Counted from the stretch's first letter, positions 15,641 to 24,459 are shown. The stretch: DNA of 64,000 nt from Desulfovirgula sp. (GCA_020725525.1 DYEX01000127.1:62001-126000); one strand, 5' to 3'. The notes: generated by a model not told the origin, from the sequence alone. Translations and numbers: made by a program.

Positions 15641-16480
15641 TTGGAAGCTGTACGAAAATTTATTCAGGAAATGGTAGACAGGATAAAAACGCTCTGGCAG
15701 AAGTCCCCCCACCTGGTTTTTATAGTGGGGATAGGGCTGTTCGCCCTGCTGGTGATAGTGGTAACTCTTATCGGTAGAGTACACCCGAACCCGCCGATCA
15801 GTCAACCGGTCAACCAGCCGGTGCGCCAGGAGCAGGCGGCGCAGCGGGAGGGACGGCCGCAGCCGCAGCAGCCGCAACCACAACAACAACCGCAACAGCA
15901 GCCGCAACAGCCACAACAGCAGCAGGCACAACAGCAGCAGGAACAACAGCAGTCCGGCGGCCAGGCAGTAGTGAGCTGGCAGGGCATTTACCCGCAGGTT
16001 GCCGGTCCGGTGGAGTTGGTCCTGTTCAGCGGAACATCCCTGGCCGGTACGGACTATTCCCATCCCGGCCTGCTGGTACAGCCCGGCAGGAACAGCGGGA
16101 GCGACTATTCCGCGTCAATCGTTTTTCCCCTGGGTGGGCGGTATAAGTCCGTCAGCTTCACCCTGGCGCAGCCCAACAGCATGGGCAATTTAAACGGGTA
16201 CGCCTACGGGGCGGCCCTGGAAATCATTCTTGACGGGGAAAAAGTCCTGAGCCGGGATATCGCAAAGGACAACCTGGTGTCCCGCGACGAGCCGATGACC
16301 ATCGACCTGACCGGTAAAAGCCAGATGGTGCTCAAGCTGGCCACGTTTGGAAAAAAGGTTGAAAAGGACGGCTACACCAGCATCACGGACCAGTATGGGC
16401 CGTTCATGCCGGTAGTCCTGGCCGACCTCAATTTCACCCTGAAACAGAAAGGAGAGAGCGTCAGTGCGGTTCAGAACTAA
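15641..16480 (+). CDS. Membrane-anchored protein with polyglutamine linker
   Basis: The TTG start follows AAGGAGGGAG. One membrane helix lies at residues 25-44. Residues 60-108 are a low-complexity Gln/Pro linker. Residues 110-279 form a beta-sandwich that resembles NPCBM-type carbohydrate-binding domains (for example GAALEIILDGEKVLSRD). This build fits a wall-spanning surface binder on the transfer machine. Domain assignment is tentative. Confidence 0.55.
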   Translation: MEAVRKFIQEMVDRIKTLWQKSPHLVFIVGIGLFALLVIVVTLIGRVHPNPPISQPVNQPVRQEQAAQREGRPQPQQPQPQQQPQQQPQQPQQQQAQQQQEQQQSGGQAVVSWQGIYPQVAGPVELVLFSGTSLAGTDYSHPGLLVQPGRNSGSDYSASIVFPLGGRYKSVSFTLAQPNSMGNLNGYAYGAALEIILDGEKVLSRDIAKDNLVSRDEPMTIDLTGKSQMVLKLATFGKKVEKDGYTSITDQYGPFMPVVLADLNFTLKQKGESVSAVQN

Positions 16481-16952
16481 TTTCCTGGCGGCCGCCGTCC
16501 TGGTGGCCGCCGCCCTGTCGGTTTTTACGGTACACGTTGCAATGAGGACCGCTTCCACGGCTTCTAAGGCGGCGACCGGCGCGGTGAAGGGCGCGGTCCA
16601 GCAGATTCAACAAGTTCAGCAGAATGGTACCGGCAAGCAAACCTATGTCCTGACTTATTCCGGCGGCGACTTCCCCCTGCTGGTAGATATAACGCCTTCC
16701 GACCGCACTTCTCCGCCGGAACACGCTAAACTCGACCCGGGGGAATCGTTCACGTTCACTGCGGGGCCGGACGACATGCTCACGGTGAAAAGGGACATCA
16801 ATAACCCGTACCAATCCGTGGGCCAGCAGTGGACGTGCCAGTATACCATCCGCGAACAGCCGGATGACGGCAGTTTCTATCACGGCGTCATAAGTGAGCT
16901 TAACCCGGAAACGAAATGTGTCATGTCAGGGTTGGAATTCAGCATCCCATAA
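16464..16952 (+). CDS. Exported hypothetical protein, 162 aa
   Basis: The GTG overlaps the upstream gene by 17 bases, so translation is coupled. A hydrophobic N-terminus (residues 7-25) serves as signal or anchor. The outer part is beta-rich with two cysteines far apart (CQYT and KCVM), which could form a disulfide. No family is recognised. Confidence 0.55.
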   Translation: MRFRTNFLAAAVLVAAALSVFTVHVAMRTASTASKAATGAVKGAVQQIQQVQQNGTGKQTYVLTYSGGDFPLLVDITPSDRTSPPEHAKLDPGESFTFTAGPDDMLTVKRDINNPYQSVGQQWTCQYTIREQPDDGSFYHGVISELNPETKCVMSGLEFSIP

Positions 16953-16965
16953 AGGAGGGTGGGGT

Positions 16966-17226
16966 ATGTTCGGATTCGGTGCTCTGCTGGAGCTGATGAT
17001 GCGGGCATTTATATTTCTTTATATCCAGGCGTGGCCCCTGGGAGCCGGTCTGATAGCGTGGTCCCTGGTTTCCGGGGCCACGCGCAACGACTTCCTGGCG
17101 GCCCTGGTCGGTATGGCGGTATTTTCCGTGGCCGTCACGTTCCGGTTTTTTACCCGTTACCCGTCGGCCTGGCCGACGTGGAAGCGGCACTTTAAAATTC
17201 TGATTACCAGAAAGGTGGCTGATTAG
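16966..17226 (+). CDS. Small membrane protein, 86 aa
   Basis: The ATG at 16966 lies behind AAAGGAGGGTGGGGT. Two membrane helices and a basic C-terminus suggest an inner-membrane subunit of VirB3 type. It directly precedes the AAA+ ATPase. Confidence 0.55.
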   Translation: MFGFGALLELMMRAFIFLYIQAWPLGAGLIAWSLVSGATRNDFLAALVGMAVFSVAVTFRFFTRYPSAWPTWKRHFKILITRKVAD

Positions 17227-17227
17227 C

Positions 17228-19897
17228 GTGAACAGGAATCCCCAGTACGTTCAACCCGACTGGCTGGACACCAGCGCCTACTACGTCCTGCGGGCGGCGG
17301 ACTTTGCATGCCGCCACTGGCCGGTGTCCTTTTCGGCCCTGGTGGGACTGCTCCTTGTGGCCCTTTTGAAGAACGGGCTGGCGGGCGCGGCGGCAGTGCT
17401 CATGGTGGGGGCCGGTGCGTTTTACGAGTACCGGTTCCTCCCGCCCGTCCCGGAGGACGCGTTTTCCCAACCCCAGCCGGAAGGCGTCCCGCAGGGGCAG
17501 CCGCTGGCCGGTGGAAACCGGCTGCCTGCAGGTGTGGAATATTTTCCGAAGAAGCAGCCCGACCCTGCAGCCTTTGACCGCATAATCGGCCTGGAGAAGG
17601 CGAAGGAAGCCACCAGGGACGCGCTCACTGCCGCCCTGGATCCGGCACAGCGGGAGAAATTCCAGCGGTACGGCATCAGGCCGCCAAAAGGGTTATTGTT
17701 GTACGGCCCTCCCGGTACCGGCAAGACCAGCTTCGCGCGTGCGGCGGCGGAGATGTTCGGCACGGCGTTCTACGTGGTGAACGCATCATCCATCATCAGC
17801 GGCTACGTGGGCGGGACCGAAGAAAATATCAGGAACTTATTCGCCCACGCCAAGGCCAACAGCCCGTCGGTGATATTTTTTGATGAGTTTGACGCTATAG
17901 GCCAGAAGAGAACGGGTCATTCAATCAACAGCCCGTCCGACCTGGCCATTAATACCCTTTTAGCCTGCCTGGACGGTTTCTCCGGCAGTGACGGGGTGTT
18001 CGTCATCGCGGCCACGAACAGGCCGGACACCTTAGACGAAGCGTTGACCCGCCCTGGTCGCTTCGACTTAAAGGTGGAGATTGGCAATCCTGACGAGAAG
18101 GCCAGGTTGAAGCTGTTTGAATTATACCTGAAAGACCGGCCCAATAATGTGAGCAGAGACGACCTGAAGTACCTGGCCCGCGTCACGGACGGCATATCCC
18201 CCGCCGGGATACGGGCGGCGGTTGACCGGGCGGCCCTGTTCGCGGCCAAAGAGGGCGTCGAAATCACCCGCCAGCACGTGCTGGACGCCCTGAAGGACGT
18301 CACCGGCAGGGGTGCGCAGGTGAACGCCCGCCCGGTAGAAGAAGTCTTAAAAGAGCTGGACGCCATGCCGGGGCTGGCAGGGGTGAAAGCCCAGGTGAGA
18401 AAATTGCTGGCGCTGGCAGAGGCGCAGGTGAAGAGAAGGGAGCAGGGGCTGCCGCCGCTGAAACAAAGCCTGCATATGGCCTTTACCGGCAACCCCGGCA
18501 CGGGGAAAACTACCGTTGCAAAGCTTATCGGAGAGCTTTTCGCCGGTCTGGGGCTTTTGAACTCCGGGCACCTGGTCACTGCGTCCAAGTCTGACCTGGT
18601 GGCCGGTTACGTGGGCCAGACCAGCGGGGCGGCCAGGCGGGTCATCGAGAAGGCCCTGGACGGCGTGCTGTTCATTGACGAAGCGTATGAACTGGCCGAC
18701 CGGGGTTTCGGCAGTGAGGCAATCACGGAGCTTATCCAGGCTATGGAGAACCACCGGTCCCGCCTGGTGGTCATCGTGGCCGGGTATTCGGACGTGGTGG
18801 AAAAGCTCAGTAAGGCGAACGAAGGCTTCAAGTCCCGTATCGGCCAGGTGATAGAGTTTCCCGACTACAGGGCCGACGAGCTGGCCCAAATCGCGGCCCT
18901 GGTCGCGAATGGGCAGGGGTTTGCCCTGGATGAACAGGCCCGGACCGCTCTCCTGGCGCATTTCCAGCGGGTGGAGGGGCAAATCGGAAAGCTGGGCAAC
19001 GGCCGCTATGCCCGGAACGTGGTGGAGAAGGCCATTTCAGCAGCTATTGAGAGAGACCCGTCCGCCAGCGTCATCACCAGGGGCGACATCGCGGCGGCTG
19101 TAGGTACCGCCGCCGTCACGAAGCGGACGGCTGAAGAAATCTGGCGTGAGATTAACTCTCTGGTGGGCCTGGGTAGCGTAAAAACCTTCTTGCGGGAAGT
19201 GGAAGCGATTGCCCGCGCCAACGTCGCCCGCCGGGAGAAGGGCCTGCCGCCCCTGAAGCAGTCCATGCACATGTGCTTTTTAGGAAACCCCGGTACGGGC
19301 AAGACCACCGTTGCCCGCCTGGTAGGAGAACTGCTGGCGGCCCTGGGCGCTTTGCCTTCGGGCCATCTGGTGGAAGTTGACCGCTCCGGCCTGGTGGCGG
19401 GCTACGTGGGCCAGACGGCGCAGAAGGTGCGGGAAGTGCTGGACAGGGCTATGGGCGGCGTGCTGTTTATCGACGAGGCGTATTCCCTGGCCCGCGGCGG
19501 CCCGCAGGACTTCGGGGCCGAGGCCCTGGACGCCATCATAAAGGCTATGGAGGACCACCGGGACAAACTGGTGGTGATCCTGGCCAGGTATACCCGCGAA
19601 ATGCAGGACCTGTTCACCCTGAACAGCGGGCTGGAAAGCAGAATTGCCTTCACCTGCGAGTTTCCGGACTATACCCCCGCCGAGTTGGTAGAAATCTCTC
19701 GGTTAGAAGCCCGGAAGCAGGGATTTGCCCTGGGTGACGGCACGGAACCCGTCCTGCTGGAGATGTTCAAGCAGGTAGACATCGGGACCGCCGGGAACGG
19801 GCGCTACGCCCGGAAGCTGGTGGAACAGGCGGTCAGGAAGGCGGTGCTGGCTGGCAGGGTGGACACGCTGGAACCGGAGGACTTCGCGCAAAGCTAA
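17228..19897 (+). CDS. Membrane-anchored triple AAA+ ATPase (FtsH-like plus two CbbX/SpoVK-like)
   Basis: A hydrophobic segment lies at residues 30-65. AAA domain 1 (about 120-370) is FtsH/CDC48-like, with LLLYGPPGTGKTSFARA, SVIFFDEFDAIG and RPGRFD. AAA domains 2 (about 385-640) and 3 (about 645-885) are CbbX/SpoVK-like, with TGNPGTGKTTVAKL and LGNPGTGKTTVARL, and with GVLFIDEAYEL and GVLFIDEAYSL. All three sites look intact. The third domain reads ILARYTREM where the second has IVAGYSDVV. With no VirB4 here, this protein could power a step in transfer or assembly; that is inference. Confidence 0.8.
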   Translation: MNRNPQYVQPDWLDTSAYYVLRAADFACRHWPVSFSALVGLLLVALLKNGLAGAAAVLMVGAGAFYEYRFLPPVPEDAFSQPQPEGVPQGQPLAGGNRLPAGVEYFPKKQPDPAAFDRIIGLEKAKEATRDALTAALDPAQREKFQRYGIRPPKGLLLYGPPGTGKTSFARAAAEMFGTAFYVVNASSIISGYVGGTEENIRNLFAHAKANSPSVIFFDEFDAIGQKRTGHSINSPSDLAINTLLACLDGFSGSDGVFVIAATNRPDTLDEALTRPGRFDLKVEIGNPDEKARLKLFELYLKDRPNNVSRDDLKYLARVTDGISPAGIRAAVDRAALFAAKEGVEITRQHVLDALKDVTGRGAQVNARPVEEVLKELDAMPGLAGVKAQVRKLLALAEAQVKRREQGLPPLKQSLHMAFTGNPGTGKTTVAKLIGELFAGLGLLNSGHLVTASKSDLVAGYVGQTSGAARRVIEKALDGVLFIDEAYELADRGFGSEAITELIQAMENHRSRLVVIVAGYSDVVEKLSKANEGFKSRIGQVIEFPDYRADELAQIAALVANGQGFALDEQARTALLAHFQRVEGQIGKLGNGRYARNVVEKAISAAIERDPSASVITRGDIAAAVGTAAVTKRTAEEIWREINSLVGLGSVKTFLREVEAIARANVARREKGLPPLKQSMHMCFLGNPGTGKTTVARLVGELLAALGALPSGHLVEVDRSGLVAGYVGQTAQKVREVLDRAMGGVLFIDEAYSLARGGPQDFGAEALDAIIKAMEDHRDKLVVILARYTREMQDLFTLNSGLESRIAFTCEFPDYTPAELVEISRLEARKQGFALGDGTEPVLLEMFKQVDIGTAGNGRYARKLVEQAVRKAVLAGRVDTLEPEDFAQS

Positions 19898-19921
19898 CAT
19901 CGGTCAAATTGTCCGAAGTGC

Positions 19922-19953
19922 GCCCGGCTGAAAAGGCCGGGCTTTTTCTTTTA
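19922..19953 (+). terminator. Intrinsic terminator
   Basis: The stem GCCCGGC/GCCGGGC with loop TGAAAAG is followed by TTTTTCTTTTAT after the AAA+ gene. Confidence 0.85.
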
Positions 19954-20118
19954 TAGGGGCCAGTTTTTCCGGCGGGGAGAAGGGGTGAGGACAGCCCGGG
20001 TGGCTGGCAGATACCCCACCGCTGTTGCTGTAAGAATCCCTAGTATGTTTTTCTTACCAGATTGGAGGAATTTGTCCAGTTATGATGAATAATCTGAAAA
20101 AAAGGGAGGTCAAGAATA

Positions 20119-20505
20119 GTGGATAATGCCTGTATTCAATCTTCGCACATTGGGCGTGTAACCCTTAGAAATGAGTATGTGGTCTATAAAGCAACGAATT
20201 TGCCTGATACATATATAGTGAAGAAGTATAGCAAGCATCAAGTATTTGAAAGTTATGTACCCGCAAGTAATGTAAAAACTCTTTACAATGCATTAAGGGG
20301 TAGATTAATAAGCATAAATGATGTTTGTGATGAATTTTCAAAAGGATTATTGCAAGGCTTAAAATTGCAATCTTTTCGTGATTGGAAACAGCGTTATGAA
20401 ATTCAAGATATTTTGGTTGTTATGTGTGCTTTAGGTTTAGCAACTGCAGAAAAACAGGGGAAAGGTTTTGTATATTGGATTAAAAGTGATAACGTTGTTT
20501 TATGA
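20119..20505 (+). CDS. Hypothetical AT-rich cargo protein, 128 aa
   Basis: The GTG lies behind AAAGGGAGGT. No family is recognised. Base use is clearly more AT-rich than its neighbours, with many TAT, AAA and TTA codons. With the next gene it forms a two-gene insert between ICE backbone genes. Confidence 0.6.
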   Translation: MDNACIQSSHIGRVTLRNEYVVYKATNLPDTYIVKKYSKHQVFESYVPASNVKTLYNALRGRLISINDVCDEFSKGLLQGLKLQSFRDWKQRYEIQDILVVMCALGLATAEKQGKGFVYWIKSDNVVL

Positions 20506-20540
20506 TGGTTTACAAAAGCCTAAATTAGGGAGGTAGGTAT

Positions 20541-21062
20541 ATGAGCACAATTACAGCACAAATACTGGTAGGCAAGGAACACCAAAATCATGGTGGCATT
20601 ATACCTTCACATGTTCTATATCTTACTGAGAATAGCAGACCAACATGGATTCTATTGCCTCATGACATTTTTTCAGGCCTGAAAGGTACAAAAATCAACA
20701 AAGTTGTATGGATTCCAACTGTAGATAAAATGCTAGAAGATGCTTTGCTGATGATTGGTTTAATAGTTCTAAAAGATGAACAGCTTTTAAAAATAGCAGA
20801 AGAAATCTTTCACGACGCATACTATACAATTGATAAGCCCCTAATGTTATATAATTATGATTTGGATTCACTATATGAAAGATGCAGAGCAATTAAAACT
20901 GATTGCAAGCTGGTCATAACAGTTCTCGATGGATCAACAATAAAGAGCCAGCTAAAAATCCTGGAAAAGTATAATAACTTTTATACAGAAGTTTGCATAA
21001 CGAGTTATTACAGAAGGTATTCTGTATGGAACGAATCTGTAGTAACTGGTGGAAATCTCTAA
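20541..21062 (+). CDS. Hypothetical AT-rich cargo protein, 173 aa
   Basis: The ATG follows AGGGAGGTAGG. It is an alpha/beta protein of unknown family, with the same AT-rich codon use as the upstream gene. The pair could be a recently acquired toxin-antitoxin or defence cargo, but no motif supports a specific call. Confidence 0.6.
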   Translation: MSTITAQILVGKEHQNHGGIIPSHVLYLTENSRPTWILLPHDIFSGLKGTKINKVVWIPTVDKMLEDALLMIGLIVLKDEQLLKIAEEIFHDAYYTIDKPLMLYNYDLDSLYERCRAIKTDCKLVITVLDGSTIKSQLKILEKYNNFYTEVCITSYYRRYSVWNESVVTGGNL

Positions 21063-21114
21063 TATTCTAGATGAAAATGTCCCAGAAAAGGGTGAAAGAA
21101 AAGTTTTATTAAAT

Positions 21115-21147
21115 CCGGCCTTTTGTGTGGCCGGCTTTTCTTTTTTA
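21115..21147 (+). terminator. Intrinsic terminator (copy 1 of a repeated sequence)
   Basis: The stem CCGGCC/GGCCGG is followed by CTTTTCTTTTTT. Essentially the same 30-odd bases recur at 22705-22737. Confidence 0.85.
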
Positions 21148-21178
21148 TAGAGCTTTTCGAGAAGGAGGTGAATATACC

Positions 21179-21577
21179 TTGCGCGGGAAAACTGTTTTTG
21201 CGCTGCTGCTGACCTTAACCGTCCTGGTGACTGCCGTCCCCGCCTGGGCCTACGAAGGCCCCGCGCCGTACACCACGCCCGGGGGCGTTTTCATGGTGCC
21301 CCTCCGGTGGGTGGCTGCGGCCAACGGCGCGGACCTGCTGGTGGGTGCTGACGGCAGCGTGGTGGTGACCGCCCGGAAGGTGGAACCGCCCGTACTGGAC
21401 GAGTTTTACCTGCCGGTCAGGCCGGGCAGGACGCTGGAGCGGGTGACCGTTTTCCGGGTCGGCCAGGCTAAAGCGTGGGTGAGGGGCGTGGAAATACCCA
21501 TGCCTGCGCCCGCCGAGGTCAGGGACGGCAGGCTCTTCGTGCCGGTGCAGTTCGCGCTGCTGGCCACGCGGATATAG
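21179..21577 (+). CDS. Secreted stalk-domain-like protein
   Basis: The TTG at 21179 lies behind GAAGGAGGTGAATATACC. A signal peptide occupies residues 1-23 (VPAWA-Y). The motifs FMVPLRWVAAANGADLLVG and RLFVPVQFALLATRI match the copper amine oxidase N-terminal-like (stalk) domain used in Firmicute secreted proteins. Similar domains occur at 36938 and 54819. Confidence 0.65.
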   Translation: MRGKTVFALLLTLTVLVTAVPAWAYEGPAPYTTPGGVFMVPLRWVAAANGADLLVGADGSVVVTARKVEPPVLDEFYLPVRPGRTLERVTVFRVGQAKAWVRGVEIPMPAPAEVRDGRLFVPVQFALLATRI

Positions 21578-21581
21578 CGGT

Positions 21582-21625
21582 GAGGCCCGTACGGAGCGAT
21601 TTCCGTGCGGGCCTCTTTGTTTTTG
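21582..21625 (+). terminator. Intrinsic terminator
   Basis: A fourteen-pair stem (GAGGCCCGTACGGA with TCCGTGCGGGCCTC) is followed by TTTGTTTTTG. Confidence 0.85.
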
Positions 21626-21760
21626 CGTGGGCCTATTTTTCCGGCGAGAAGGAGGGAGGAATAACCGGACCGGACGGCCCTGGAAACTTCACGAAAGGCC
21701 GTCACCATTTTGATGATCCCTTTTAAAAAGCAAGTACAAAAAGCGAAAGGAGTGGTTTAC

Positions 21761-22702
21761 GTGAACCCCACTGTTATCCTGGAAAGCAGGACGCTGCGCG
21801 ACGAGCTTACGGCAAAAACTTATGTGCTGGAAAAGGTGAAATTCCTGCGGCTGTTGCCGGACAACCAGCACGCCACAACGGAGATGGTTGCTAATTATTA
21901 CGAGGTACCGGAAAAGACCGTACAATCAGTATTAAGGCGTCACCGGGACGAGTTTCTGACAGACGGGTACAAAGTATTTACCCGAAACGAGCTGTTTAAC
22001 CATCCAGATTTTGCCACCTTCACAATGAAGGCGGCAAATATTGCCAGTAAGTCCAGGCGTGTTGCTTTGTTTCCCCGCCGGGCCATCCTGCGTATGGGTA
22101 TGCTCCTGGAAGAATCTGAAGTGGCGGCGCAAGTCCGCACCTACCTGCTAGACGCTGAACACGTCACGACCGCCCAGGACCTGGACCGCGTGAAACTGGA
22201 GCTGGCTTTGCTGAAAGAAAAATATGCCTTCAAAGAGCTTGAGATCAGAGAGCTTCAATTGCAGGCTGAACGTGAGAAAAACCAGCGGCTGCTGGAGGCT
22301 GTGTTGAAGCTCCCGCTCCCCGCCGACTTCCAGAAGGCCGTTATTTCCCGCCTGGCCGGGCTGGAAGTCCAGCCGACGGTCAAATACTACGCCACGGAAG
22401 AGCTGGCCGGTAAGTTTACCTTCGAGTTTGGGACTAAGATTACCGGTATGAGGCTGGCGATGCTGGCGAAGGCCCACGGCGTCCGGCCCAACAAAGAGGC
22501 TGGGGAGATGGAGAACGAGTTTGCCGTGGTCAGCGTGGCCCCCGCCGTAAACAGAAAGACCGGCAGGGTCATCGAAGGTAAGGTTGTGGAGCAAATACTC
22601 TACAAAGAGGCTGCCGTGCCCGTCCTGCGCTCCCTGGTGCGGCAGTGGCTCGACACCCAACCGGTGAACCCCAGGAAGAAACCCAGAAAATCCGAGGCTT
22701 GA
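21761..22702 (+). CDS. Phage-antirepressor-like DNA-binding protein
   Basis: I place the start at GTG 21761, nine bases after AAAGGAG. Residues 1-110 include a helix-turn-helix-like MVANYYEVPEKTVQSVLRR and the motif RRAILRMGMLLEESEVAAQVR, a pattern seen in Rha and antirepressor-type phage regulators. Residues 125-180 are coiled-coil, and the C-terminal 130 residues are a separate unassigned domain. It could relieve repression of the element. The role is tentative. Confidence 0.55.
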   Translation: MNPTVILESRTLRDELTAKTYVLEKVKFLRLLPDNQHATTEMVANYYEVPEKTVQSVLRRHRDEFLTDGYKVFTRNELFNHPDFATFTMKAANIASKSRRVALFPRRAILRMGMLLEESEVAAQVRTYLLDAEHVTTAQDLDRVKLELALLKEKYAFKELEIRELQLQAEREKNQRLLEAVLKLPLPADFQKAVISRLAGLEVQPTVKYYATEELAGKFTFEFGTKITGMRLAMLAKAHGVRPNKEAGEMENEFAVVSVAPAVNRKTGRVIEGKVVEQILYKEAAVPVLRSLVRQWLDTQPVNPRKKPRKSEA

Positions 22703-22704
22703 AT

Positions 22705-22737
22705 CCGGCCTTTTGTGTGGCCGGCTTTTCTTTTTTT
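22705..22737 (+). terminator. Intrinsic terminator (copy 2 of a repeated sequence)
   Basis: It has the same hairpin and T-run as at 21115 (CCGGCC, loop TTTTGTGT, GGCCGG). Confidence 0.85.
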
Positions 22738-22754
22738 GCGAGGGGGTGCCGACA

Positions 22755-23132
22755 GTGAAGCAGTTTCAGGACCGCATACAGGACCGCATGCGAGAGTTTT
22801 TGGACGCGGGGGACAGGGGGAAGGCCCTGCTCCTGGTGTACCGCGAAGTGTTTCACCCGCTCATATCCATCACTGTGGTCCTTCTTTGGGCGGCGTACTA
22901 CCACCTGCTGCCCTGGGGCTTCTGGACCAATATGCTGGTCTCCGGCATGGCGGCCAGTACGGCCAGCCCGCTGTTTCGGGCGTACATGGTCGCGGTGTGG
23001 GAGGCAGCGAAATGTGAAGGGGTGGACGTCCCGGCGCTTCTAGCCGGACTGGTGGAGCGGGTGCGGTCCGAGCGGGTCTCCGGTGTGGCGGCGGCCTTCG
23101 CGCTGCTGGTTTTTGTTTACTGGAGGTGGTGA
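22755..23132 (+). CDS. Membrane protein, 125 aa
   Basis: The GTG at 22755 follows GAGGGGGTG. Hydrophobic segments lie near residues 38-60 and at the C-terminus. No family is recognised. It overlaps the next small gene's ribosome site. Confidence 0.55.
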   Translation: MKQFQDRIQDRMREFLDAGDRGKALLLVYREVFHPLISITVVLLWAAYYHLLPWGFWTNMLVSGMAASTASPLFRAYMVAVWEAAKCEGVDVPALLAGLVERVRSERVSGVAAAFALLVFVYWRW

Positions 23133-23134
23133 AG

Positions 23135-23347
23135 TTGAACCAGACGGCAGCGGTGATTAGCCTTATCAAACCCGGCTCCAGGGTGGCGGTTTTCTACCGG
23201 GACACAGGCTTATACCCAAAGACCTTTATCGGCACGGTGGAGAAGGTATACCCGAAATTTGCCGTTGTCCGGACTACCGGCGGCTATAGGACAACCGTTC
23301 ACGTGACGGACTACGGCCTGGTCAGGAAGGCGGGTGATACTGAATGA
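23135..23347 (+). CDS. Small beta-rich protein, 70 aa
   Basis: The TTG at 23135 follows GGAGGTGGTGAAG. The sequence looks like a small SH3-like barrel (RVAVFYRDTG...TFIGTVEKVYPKFAVVRTTGGY). Its stop overlaps the next start, so it is translated with that gene. Confidence 0.55.
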   Translation: MNQTAAVISLIKPGSRVAVFYRDTGLYPKTFIGTVEKVYPKFAVVRTTGGYRTTVHVTDYGLVRKAGDTE

Positions 23348-23595
23348 AGTTGCCCTCCCTGACGTTCAAAGAACGGCAGGCCCTGGTGAAAGCCTTCGGC
23401 TCCAGCCTGCGGGGCCTGGGGTCTCCCGTGGTGGTGGGCAAAAACCGGGATGGCAAAACCTTCACCGTCCACTACCATCTGGGGCGAAGGCTGGACCGGC
23501 GGGAGGTGTCGGTCATGCTCAAGCGGCTGGGTGTAACGCCGGAAGAGTTTCTCCGGTGGTACAGGGGGAAGAAGTATGCTAGTACAAAACACTAG
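23344..23595 (+). CDS. Hypothetical basic protein, 83 aa
   Basis: The ATG overlaps the upstream stop (ATGA). The protein is basic, with a helical C-terminus (VSVMLKRLGVTPEEFLRWYRGK) that looks like a DNA- or RNA-binding helix pair. Its stop codon lies inside the ACTAGT dyad at 23577. Confidence 0.55.
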   Translation: MKLPSLTFKERQALVKAFGSSLRGLGSPVVVGKNRDGKTFTVHYHLGRRLDRREVSVMLKRLGVTPEEFLRWYRGKKYASTKH

Positions 23596-23597
23596 TA
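23577..23597. promoter_or_regulatory. ACTAGT dyad, copy 1
   Basis: Two CTAGT/ACTAG half-sites lie 13 bp apart (centre to centre) in a 21-bp dyad. The same site recurs at 36674 and 52646. It lies just before the next ribosome site. Confidence 0.55.
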
Positions 23598-23613
23598 TCA
23601 GGAGGTGGGGAGG

Positions 23614-24111
23614 TTGGTGTTGTGCGACCCGAAGAAAATTGAACCGGGGATAATCTCTTCTAACAAGGCCCTGGCCGCGCTGGAGTTTTTGGAAAGCTGT
23701 GGGGGTGCCCCGGAATCCGCCGTGGCCCTGCTGTTCCCGCGCCACTACCGGAAGTCCCTGCGTATCTTGCGCGGCTCGGGCTACGCCCGGCGGTGCTGGA
23801 CGCCGGGGCAGGACCCTTTCTGGTGCCCGGTGACGTTCCCCGTGCCCAGGACAGTGGAAGAGTACGACGTTCGGTGCGCCCTGGGCTGGCTGGCGGCCAG
23901 GCTGGTGGAAGTGGGCGGGAGGCTGGAAGGGAGGCAGGCGGTGCTCCCGACCGGCAGGACGTACAGGGTATGCGTCTGGCCGGGGAAAATACCGGAAGGC
24001 CCGGCGCTGGTGGTGTCAGTGACCGGGGAGAAGCCGGGATCCGGGGACCTGTGGGCGGAATACGAATGCCTGAAGGAGAGGGGGTTAAGGGAATGTCTGA
24101 AAAGGATTTAA
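23614..24111 (+). CDS. Hypothetical protein, possible replication-relaxation-type fold
   Basis: Several starts are possible (TTG 23614, GTG 23617); all follow AGGAGGTGG. Residues 10-60 look like a winged helix (ALAALEFLESCGGAPESAVALLF...SLRILRGSGYARR). The rest fits the plan of plasmid replication-relaxation proteins. The match is weak and I give it only as a possibility. Confidence 0.5.
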   Translation: MVLCDPKKIEPGIISSNKALAALEFLESCGGAPESAVALLFPRHYRKSLRILRGSGYARRCWTPGQDPFWCPVTFPVPRTVEEYDVRCALGWLAARLVEVGGRLEGRQAVLPTGRTYRVCVWPGKIPEGPALVVSVTGEKPGSGDLWAEYECLKERGLRECLKRI

Positions 24112-24449
24112 GGCGGTGGGCGGTGGAAGTGCTGTGGTTCCTGGGCAGGGCGTACTGCCGCTTTGCCCTGGCGGTCCTGTACGCGGTGGCGGCGGCTGCC
24201 CTGGGCGGCATTATAGCGGCCCTTGCCCGCAGGGAAGCGGCGGAGACGGCCTTCCATCTGGCGTTCTGGCTGGGATGGGCGGCGTTTTGCCTGAGAGGCC
24301 CCTGTCCGGAAGAAGGCGAGGACAGGGAGGGTTATCTGTCCCAATTTGCGCTCCCGTGGCTGACCGGGACCGGCCTGGCGGCATGGGCGGTGGTACGCTG
24401 TGTTTTGCCTTATGCGGGCAAGGTATTAAAAGTATGGGGCCTGGCATAG
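24093..24449 (+). CDS. Membrane protein, 118 aa
   Basis: The ATG at 24093 overlaps the upstream gene by 19 bases. Three membrane helices are visible (about residues 18-45, 50-68 and 88-110). No family is recognised. A terminator follows at once. Confidence 0.55.
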   Translation: MSEKDLRRWAVEVLWFLGRAYCRFALAVLYAVAAAALGGIIAALARREAAETAFHLAFWLGWAAFCLRGPCPEEGEDREGYLSQFALPWLTGTGLAAWAVVRCVLPYAGKVLKVWGLA

Positions 24450-24459
24450 TATAAAAATC

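Noticed and set aside
15802-15987. Minus-strand Cys/Gly-rich ORF
   Set aside because: It is the complement of the polyglutamine linker (CAG/CAA repeats read as CTG/TGC), not a gene.
22148-22660. Minus-strand ORF of 170 aa opposite the antirepressor-like gene
   Set aside because: No ribosome site; it is a shadow of a gene with a clear start and domain pattern.
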